From JAXLZZ01 sp046350675 (GTDB taxonomy: Bacteria; Patescibacteriota; Saccharimonadia; Saccharimonadales; UBA4665): 64,000 nucleotides of DNA. A program made the translations under genes and the position numbers. The stretch spans positions 166,849 through 230,848 of the forward strand of contig JAXLZZ010000004.1 in NCBI GenBank assembly GCA_046350675.1. Reading direction: 5' to 3'. The notes under the pieces were generated by a model, which was not told the origin of the DNA, searched no databases, and saw only the letters and a list, made by a program, of their open reading frames with translations. Positions 58,657 to 64,000 of the stretch are shown one piece after another (the stretch's first letter is position 1; each line of letters opens with the position of its first letter).

Positions 58657-59274
58657 TTACAACTCTTCGAGAAACGCCAACAGCTCTCCAGGTGTATGCA
58701 CCATAGCTGTTGGGCGCTGGTTACGCAGGTCTTCTTTGCTCGCAAAACCCCACGTCACTGCCACAATTCTCATATTCACTGCGTGTGCCGCTTTGATATC
58801 CCGGGTTTCGTCACCTATGTATATCGCATCCGCAACATCGATACTCTGCTCTCTTAATAGTGCTTTTAATGTTTTGGATTTATTAAGACTGGCACCACCG
58901 TATACCTCTAAGAAATATGTCTGGAGCTCATGGTGTGCCAAAAATGCATGTATATTCTGAGTTGTATTGCTGCTTACGATAAACAATTCGTGCCCTTCTG
59001 CTTGCAACTTACGGATCGCCTCAGGCAAACCAGCGAACACTGGCACCTGATTGATAATTTTACCCATCTCTTTTCGGCCTTCAAACAATAATCTCAGCAG
59101 TCGCCACCACGGGTGCCCCATCTTGCGTGCCATTGCGAGCATAGACAATCCGTATAGCTCTCTTTTTTCTCGTGAATCCAAATGTTCACCATTTTTCTTC
59201 TCCGCAAGAAAATCAGCTACAAAATCAAAACTGTCGGCTATTGTCCCATCAAGGTCAAAAATTATTGCCGCCAT
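58657..59274 (-). CDS. HAD-superfamily hydrolase (phosphoglycolate phosphatase-like)
   Basis: 205 aa. Nucleophile motif FDLDGTIADS at the N-terminus, motif II FIVSSNTTQN, motif III Lys near LNKSKTLKALL, motif IV YIGDETRDIKAA. Helical cap between motifs I and II. Small-molecule phosphatase; substrate unknown. Its start touches the msrA stop by one base. Confidence 0.9.
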   Translation of the reverse strand: MAAIIFDLDGTIADSFDFVADFLAEKKNGEHLDSREKRELYGLSMLAMARKMGHPWWRLLRLLFEGRKEMGKIINQVPVFAGLPEAIRKLQAEGHELFIVSSNTTQNIHAFLAHHELQTYFLEVYGGASLNKSKTLKALLREQSIDVADAIYIGDETRDIKAAHAVNMRIVAVTWGFASKEDLRNQRPTAMVHTPGELLAFLEEL

Positions 59275-59756
59275 TATACTACCTCCTCATACGGTATATG
59301 GCACATCCCTCTGCCAGTGCGTTCTGCAAACTTTTGATGATATTCTTCGGCAGGATAAAACACATCAGCCGGAACAATTTGCGTAACAATTGGCTGCTCA
59401 TAATTGGACTGAGCATCTTGCTTAATGCTCTCAGCCATTTGCTGTTGGGCTTGGTTGAAATAGAAAATTGCCGAGCGATAGCTATCACCGATATCTGGAC
59501 CTTGTCGATTGAGCTGCGTGGGATCGTGCATTCGAAAGAACTGGCGGCACAGTGTTTCATATGTTACTTGCTTTGAGTCAAAATCTATCAGCACAGCTTC
59601 CGCATGACCAGTGGTGTGTTCGCACACTTGCTCATACGTTGGGTTCTTAGTATGCCCTCCGGTATAGCCCACCTCTGTTTTAACGACGCCTGGTACCTGG
59701 TCGAAATAAAACTGGACTCCCCAGAAGCAGCCCGCTGCAAATAGTGCTTGCTGCAT
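59274..59756 (-). CDS. msrA: peptide methionine-S-sulfoxide reductase
   Basis: 160 aa from ATG 59756. Repairs oxidised methionine. Catalytic Cys in AAGCFWGVQ, then GYTGGHTKNPTYEQV and YRSAIF, all family hallmarks. MsrB is not fused and not seen nearby. The start overlaps the stop of the preceding membrane-protein gene, so the genes are coupled. The longer frame from 59891 is rejected. Confidence 0.96.
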   Translation of the reverse strand: MQQALFAAGCFWGVQFYFDQVPGVVKTEVGYTGGHTKNPTYEQVCEHTTGHAEAVLIDFDSKQVTYETLCRQFFRMHDPTQLNRQGPDIGDSYRSAIFYFNQAQQQMAESIKQDAQSNYEQPIVTQIVPADVFYPAEEYHQKFAERTGRGMCHIPYEEVV

Positions 59757-60070
59757 CAGAAACCTCCGTGAATCGCTAATGCAATGTTCAGTAAAAATAC
59801 AGCTACGCCAAGAGCACGCCGGAAATAGTTTGCGCCTTTTGTGATTTCGAGTATCGCCCAGACCATTAATAATACGAAACCAACCCACCATATGGCTTTC
59901 GATACGCCACGCGAGCTAACAAAAATTGATACAAAATTGACGCCCGCCCAAGCGATCAGCCAGATATTTGGCCACTGCCAAATAACGACATCGCCGTCTT
60001 CGTTACGCCATATTTTGTCCCACAATGAGCGGTCATCTACATACCCACGAAATGTTTGTTGTTCCTCCAT
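59756..60070 (-). CDS. small membrane protein, three hydrophobic segments
   Basis: 104 aa from ATG 60070 (a longer start at 60103 is possible). N-terminal polar part with WDKIWRNEDGDVV, then segments near IWLIAWAGVNFVSIF, WVGFVLLMVWAIL and ALGVAVFLLNIAL. Not recognised. First gene of the msrA-HAD unit. Confidence 0.7.
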   Translation of the reverse strand: MEEQQTFRGYVDDRSLWDKIWRNEDGDVVIWQWPNIWLIAWAGVNFVSIFVSSRGVSKAIWWVGFVLLMVWAILEITKGANYFRRALGVAVFLLNIALAIHGGF

Positions 60071-60197
60071 GCAGATACCCATTGTAAATGATTTTTCCTG
60101 CAACTTAAACCGGCCAAACTCCGTATCTGTGCAAAAAGTGTTGCAAATCTGTTATGCAAGGTATACATTTTGAGTATAAGTTTAAGGAGACGTTGTG

Positions 60198-60728
60198 ATG
60201 AGCGCGTTAGATTCATTAGAGAAAAAGCTCGATGAGCTATTTGTTAAGCAATTGCCTGCTTTGCCGGCCGGCCTAAAAAAGTGGATAGTTACATATCTGC
60301 CATGGATTAACCTTGTTATCGGTGTATTAACTGCACTCGCTGCCTTAGGCTTGTGGCGAACCGCACACACCGTAAACCAATGGGTTGATTATGCAAACCA
60401 GCTTAGTGCAGCCTATGGTGGCACAGCTAAAGTGAACGACCTTGGCCCACTATTCTGGCTTGCATTGATTGTTATTGCCGTAGAAGCAGTATTGTACATT
60501 GCTGCCTTCCCAGGCACACGTGAAAAGAAAAAGAGTGGTTGGAATCTATTGTTTTACGCACTTCTCATTAATGTCGCGTATGGTTTCGTAGTAATGTTCA
60601 CTGATTACGGTAGTGTGGGCAGCTTCATTGGCTCTCTAATTGGTTCTGCCATTGGCGGATACTTCTTGTTCCAGATTCGATCAAGCTACAGCAAGTCTGC
60701 ACCGACGCGCAAAGCTAAAAAAGCTTAG
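60198..60728 (+). CDS. multispan membrane protein, unknown
   Basis: 176 aa. Amphipathic N-terminus (LDSLEKKLDELFVKQL), a span at about 29-52, a second at about 88-108, and two more towards the C-terminus with glycine zipper-like GSFIGSLIGSAIGG. Basic C-terminal tail. AAGGAG at 60183-60188 supports the ATG at 60198. Followed by an intrinsic terminator, so it is a single-gene unit. Confidence 0.75.
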   Translation: MSALDSLEKKLDELFVKQLPALPAGLKKWIVTYLPWINLVIGVLTALAALGLWRTAHTVNQWVDYANQLSAAYGGTAKVNDLGPLFWLALIVIAVEAVLYIAAFPGTREKKKSGWNLLFYALLINVAYGFVVMFTDYGSVGSFIGSLIGSAIGGYFLFQIRSSYSKSAPTRKAKKA

Positions 60729-60750
60729 TCTTTCGCTCTAGCAATCATAA

Positions 60751-60776
60751 AAACCTCGTCTTCGGACGAGGTTTTT
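60751..60776 (+). terminator. intrinsic terminator after the multispan membrane gene
   Basis: AAACCTCGTC-TTCG-GACGAGGTTT with a following T-run; UUCG tetraloop. Confidence 0.9.
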
Positions 60777-60782
60777 ACATTG

Positions 60783-61112
60783 AGCCCCTCGCCTTCAGCG
60801 AGGTGCCATGGCGGTTCTTCAAGCATCGACACCCGGAACTTGATTTGGTAGTTGTGGCAGCAACAATTATTGTTCGAGGATACTGCTAAGCGAGATTCCT
60901 ATGGAATCTATAACGAGCGAGGCCGACCGGAGGGAGACATCCGAGACATTGTTGGTGTTACAGCTAGCAAGTCACGTGGAGGGTGTGCTCGTGATCTTTT
61001 GCTTTCTTTTGGATCAAGCCAAAAGAAAGAACTTGGTTCTTTGTTGAAAGAACATGAATCAAGATCTCTCGACTTCGCTCGAGATGACAGTTGGGAGTGG
61101 TCGGGATGACAG
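60783..61112. repeat. composite intergenic repeat, full-length copy 2
   Basis: CTCGCCTTCAGCGAGG with GTGCCATGGCG at the left; a long inverted repeat in the middle (around 60860 with 60950); CTTTTGGATC/AAGCCAAAAG hairpin; ACTTGGTTCTTTGTTGAAAG at 61031; and GATCTCTCGACTTCGCTCGA with GATGAC at the right. The gap 60729-61152 holds the terminator and this element only. Confidence 0.75.
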
Positions 61113-61152
61113 GATGGAAGCTCTCGAGGTGACGAGGAGAAAGCGAGGTTTT

Positions 61153-61521
61153 TTATTCGAGTTCGTGGATTTTATCGTGATCCAGCCCGTAATAATGAGC
61201 GATTTCATGCCATAAAGTGTGACGTATTTCTTCTTTCAGCTCTTCCTTTGTAGCTGCATGACTCTGTAGCGGCAACTTAAACAAAGTAATCTTATCCGGC
61301 AATGTGGTTATCATCCCCTGGCGTTGACTGAGCGGGATACCTTCGTAGAGACCAAGCAGTGTTTGATCATCCCTCAAAGCAAGCTTTTCACGCTGCTCGG
61401 GCGTTGGCTCATCTTCGTACAGAATCGCTACATTCTTAATATTCTGCACGTGCTGCCCTGGCAATGATTCCAGTGCTTCGTTGATCAGCTCTTGAAACTC
61501 TTCGTCACTAAGATTCTGCAT
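61153..61521 (-). CDS. zincin-like metallopeptidase (DUF1025-type)
   Basis: 122 aa. The zinc motif HEIAHYYGLDH gives HExxHxxGxxH close to the C-terminus, as in the small minimal-metalloprotease family PF06262. No signal peptide. Its start abuts the lysS stop. Confidence 0.87.
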   Translation of the reverse strand: MQNLSDEEFQELINEALESLPGQHVQNIKNVAILYEDEPTPEQREKLALRDDQTLLGLYEGIPLSQRQGMITTLPDKITLFKLPLQSHAATKEELKEEIRHTLWHEIAHYYGLDHDKIHELE

Positions 61522-63051
61522 TTAAGCCTCGAGGCGTAATCGTTTGATAAGCCAATCACGCGGTAAGATGCTCAGGAACCAACCAGCGCGCGGGCCAGAA
61601 GTTTTACCGATCAAGGCCTTATATAGCGTGGTAAACATGTCTTTTGGCTGCATACCAAGACTCTCTTTGAACTCATAGATAGCAAGGTGGAACCACTGTC
61701 CGTCTGCGTCTTCTGGTGCTTCAGCAACCTTATCGGCAAGCCCTCTCAAAAATTGCTGCTCAGTGTCGGTAAAATCGCCAGCTTGTACCGAATCTGTAAG
61801 CGCAAATTTTACATCTTCTGGGGCATGCTTTTCGAGCCAGGCATCTATAAATTTCAACTCTTCGACAATGATTTCGGCATCCTCTTCGGCGGCCTGCTGA
61901 TACTCTGTGCGACTGATGATTTCTAATGTTCTTTCTTTATCCTTGAGCGCCGCCTGATAACTTGCCACGAGCAACGAAAATGGCACCCGACTCACCGTCT
62001 GAGAATCAATTCCTTGCGTACAAATTGCTATTAACTGCTCATCTGCTGGCGTTTTATCTTCTTTGGCCAACAATGCGCTGAATTCATCAAAGAGCTTAAC
62101 CAAGGTGTCGCCCGTATCAAAAAACAGCTGCTTGTTTGGCGCGTAACGCACAATAAAGAACCAGACTAATTCGGCAGGCAGAATTTCGAGTAACCCGGAG
62201 GCCGTAACGGTATCACCTGCACTTTTACTCATTTTCTTCGTCTCGCCGGTGCGATTGATAAATTCGTACGGCACACCAATTGGCGCTGTTCCACCGTAAA
62301 TTTTATCTACGAGCACTTTCCCCGTATCGTAAGAGCCACCTTTGGCGGCATGATCGCGACCATACGGTTCTGCCATTACAGTAAGCAACGACCAACGTGC
62401 TGGCCAATCGATACGCCAGTTGAGTTTTACCTCGCCCTTGCTATAATCGGCGGTTTTTGTTTCGCCTTCGGCGTTTATGTAGCTGACGGTTTTGGCATCT
62501 TTATTAATGCCAGTGATCTTGCGGTTTTTGAGGAAGCCATCATCGAGCACTTGCGCTGGCGCCCAACTATCACCAACTTGATGCCCAGAAACCTCTTCGA
62601 GAATTGCTTTTACGTCATCAATTTTATCAATTGCCTGCTCTACGGCGCTGGTGAAAAAACCTTTTCGATACTCTTCGTGAGCGCGAACAATTTCCACCTC
62701 AAGCTTTAAGTCCTTTGAAGCCGCTATCAAATCGTTCAAATAGTAGTCAGCGTATGAGCCTTCGCCTTCAGGCGCTGGCAAATCGCATAACGGCTGGCCA
62801 AGATATTGGCTATAGTCCTCGGGGATACCGACAGGCACTTTACGGAAGACATCAAGGTCATCTGCTATGTGCAAGTGTTTGGCTTGCCGGCCTCGGCGCT
62901 GGACTTCTCGCAAGATTGCTTCTGCTGTTAAGACTTCGCGCAAGGTGCCCACGTGATACTTGCCTGATGGTGAAACACCAGAAGAGACGACTATCTCGCC
63001 TTTAGGATGCTTCTCGAGCAGTTCATCAACTATTGTATTAAGCCATTGCAT
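61522..63051 (-). CDS. lysS: class I (archaeal-type) lysyl-tRNA synthetase
   Basis: 509 aa. Rossmann-fold synthetase: SSGVSPSGKYHVGTLREV contains the HIGH-like element (KYHVG) and KKMSKSAGD the KMSKS loop. This is the class I enzyme typical of archaea and scattered bacteria, not the class II LysRS. Together with class II GlyRS and SerRS in the window it serves protein synthesis. TATACT ends 10 nt before the ATG (63067-63062). Confidence 0.95.
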   Translation of the reverse strand: MQWLNTIVDELLEKHPKGEIVVSSGVSPSGKYHVGTLREVLTAEAILREVQRRGRQAKHLHIADDLDVFRKVPVGIPEDYSQYLGQPLCDLPAPEGEGSYADYYLNDLIAASKDLKLEVEIVRAHEEYRKGFFTSAVEQAIDKIDDVKAILEEVSGHQVGDSWAPAQVLDDGFLKNRKITGINKDAKTVSYINAEGETKTADYSKGEVKLNWRIDWPARWSLLTVMAEPYGRDHAAKGGSYDTGKVLVDKIYGGTAPIGVPYEFINRTGETKKMSKSAGDTVTASGLLEILPAELVWFFIVRYAPNKQLFFDTGDTLVKLFDEFSALLAKEDKTPADEQLIAICTQGIDSQTVSRVPFSLLVASYQAALKDKERTLEIISRTEYQQAAEEDAEIIVEELKFIDAWLEKHAPEDVKFALTDSVQAGDFTDTEQQFLRGLADKVAEAPEDADGQWFHLAIYEFKESLGMQPKDMFTTLYKALIGKTSGPRAGWFLSILPRDWLIKRLRLEA

Positions 63052-63113
63052 ATCGCATTACAGTATACGCAAATTCTTCTCTGTTAGCCATAGAGGGCCA
63101 AATCGGCCAATTA

Positions 63114-63138
63114 AAAATTGCAACTTTGTGGCAATTTT
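63114..63138. terminator. terminator overlapping the stop of the oxygenase gene
   Basis: AAAATTGCAAC and GTGGCAATTTT arms; differs from the serS terminator by a single base. The minus-strand stop codon (63139-63137) lies inside the stem. Confidence 0.65.
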
Positions 63139-63817
63139 AGGTTTGTGCTTTCAGTACTTCAGGCGAAACCATACATATATTTAGGATTAAGCGTGGGTAT
63201 ACAGAAGGTGGCAGCACACCATGAATGGTACGCTCATCGTTGCCCAGCCCGGGAGCGCGTAAAAACATGACATCTCCTGGTTCAGCCGTGAACTCATCTA
63301 TGACAGTTGTATCCTTATAATTTATATCCTCTGGGTCAGCCTCGTGAATCTGGACCACCGCAGAACCTTGCAGTGTCGCAGTAGCCCGCAGCATGATATC
63401 TCCATTAGAATCTCGATGTGGGTCAAGATGGTGCGAGGGATCTTCGTACTGTTGATAGCCTACCGCGTTAGGCATCCAGCCGTGTAAAGCCTCCAGGCCT
63501 GGCCGAAAACGCCGCATCATCACTCGCTTACCGAGTTCGTGGCTGAAGCGTGAGGCGAGCGGCACCGTAGGATCATGCACCGCAAAATGCGCATTTTTGT
63601 ACTTGTATGCGATTTCGCGCTGTGTTCCGGCATTCACAGGATTATCTGCCCGGTCATCAAGTAGCAACGGTAGTCTGTCTACCTCCGCCACAAGACCACT
63701 GCACAGCTCGGGATGTATAACGTTGGGTGCAAATCCATAGCCCTGCTCTATAGCCGCATCAACACCATCAAGCAACACCACCCCATCAGTGATGAATTGT
63801 TCAGCGTTGAGCGGCAT
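63137..63817 (-). CDS. 2-oxoglutarate/Fe(II)-dependent oxygenase-like protein
   Basis: 226 aa. A double-stranded beta-helix with HLDPHRDS (HxD iron ligands), distal His in RTIHGVLPP and Arg in YPRLILNI for 2-oxoglutarate. Substrate unknown. The start overlaps the greA stop (TAATG), so it is the downstream gene of a greA unit. Confidence 0.75.
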   Translation of the reverse strand: MPLNAEQFITDGVVLLDGVDAAIEQGYGFAPNVIHPELCSGLVAEVDRLPLLLDDRADNPVNAGTQREIAYKYKNAHFAVHDPTVPLASRFSHELGKRVMMRRFRPGLEALHGWMPNAVGYQQYEDPSHHLDPHRDSNGDIMLRATATLQGSAVVQIHEADPEDINYKDTTVIDEFTAEPGDVMFLRAPGLGNDERTIHGVLPPSVYPRLILNICMVSPEVLKAQT

Positions 63818-64000
63818 TAAGAAATGTCGGTGATTTTGTAGGTGGCAGTTTCGGCTGGAGTCACGATTTCTACTGATTCGCCAACTTTTTTGCCAATAAG
63901 CGCTTGGCCGATTGGTGATTCATCGCTGATTTTGCCATTGAGTGGATCGGCTTCTACGGTACCAACGACTTGGAACTGCTTAGTCTTGCTGTCACCCTTA
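63817..64000 (-). CDS. greA: transcription elongation factor GreA, 3' part
   Basis: Partial: the C-terminal 60 residues before TAA (63819-63817), entering from the right edge. SDESPIGQALIGKKVGESVEI is the conserved GreA/GreB C-terminal FKBP-like domain. It rescues backtracked RNA polymerase. The N-terminal coiled coil is outside the window. Confidence 0.92.
   Translation of the reverse strand, partial: KGDSKTKQFQVVGTVEADPLNGKISDESPIGQALIGKKVGESVEIVTPAETATYKITDIS

Noticed and set aside
60852..61109. 85-codon frame in the gap after the terminator
   Set aside because: Lies wholly in the composite repeat; translated palindromes, not a gene.
1..64000. tRNA genes
   Set aside because: No T-arm GGTTCRANYCC with matching acceptor stems noticed on either strand by eye; a tRNAscan run would settle it.

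Overview
The window looks like a chromosomal segment of a small-genome Patescibacteria (CPR) bacterium, most likely Candidatus Saccharibacteria (TM7). This is an inference from gene content, not a phylogeny. It rests on compact coding, almost no metabolic genes, a class I lysyl-tRNA synthetase, a SipW/TasA-like pair, an abbreviated division and cell-wall cluster with mraZ, and a receiver domain with a giant Pro/Ala/Glu tail. UGA acts as a stop codon and prfB (RF2) is present, so the code is standard and not the UGA-Gly code of Gracilibacteria/Absconditabacteria. No rRNA, tRNA, CRISPR array, phage or IS element was recognised.

Layout. 0-13.3 kb (mostly + strand): soluble PAS histidine kinase and tailed response regulator; RsuA-type pseudouridine synthase; der; pth; two small unknown genes on the minus strand; an apparent ~0.5 kb structured non-coding RNA with its own promoter and terminator (minus strand, 6970-7490); dprA-topA; a sigma-region-4/HARE-HTH protein; a putative membrane metalloprotease. 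13.9-24.5 kb (minus strand): the dcw cluster in transcription order mraZ, rsmH, ftsL, ftsI, mraY, ftsW, murG, ftsQ, preceded by five tandem small single-span membrane-protein genes. An array of GTGGGT boxes (MraZ-type operator) precedes mraZ. 24.8-41.8 kb (mostly minus): AKR, PDT-like and HIT-like proteins, flavodoxin-fold protein, AlkD, NYN nuclease, SipW/TasA pair, Pif1-HRDC helicase, several unknowns, glyS, recO, a degenerate receiver plus a degenerate histidine kinase, xseB/xseA and a flippase-like membrane protein. 41.8-64 kb: Trm11-like methyltransferase, rpmA, a receiver protein, pyrG, the envelope module ctpA / CHAP hydrolase / ftsX / ftsE, prfB, an M16 protease, secA, hpf, serS, a four-Cys PD-(D/E)XK nuclease, msrA, small membrane proteins, class I lysS, a 2OG-Fe(II) oxygenase and the 3' end of greA.

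How they work together: the dcw genes make and use lipid II and build the divisome. FtsEX with the neighbouring coiled-coil CHAP protein resembles the FtsEX-PcsB hydrolase switch. SecA, signal peptidase and TasA-like protein form an export and surface-fibre route. The rest is translation and repair housekeeping.

Two non-coding themes stand out. First, at least 18 genes have a -10 hexamer (often TGn-extended) ending only 6-8 nt before the start codon, which predicts widespread leaderless mRNAs. Second, intergenic gaps are filled with families of palindromic repeats, some in composite modules. All positions are read by eye; no search or folding program was run.
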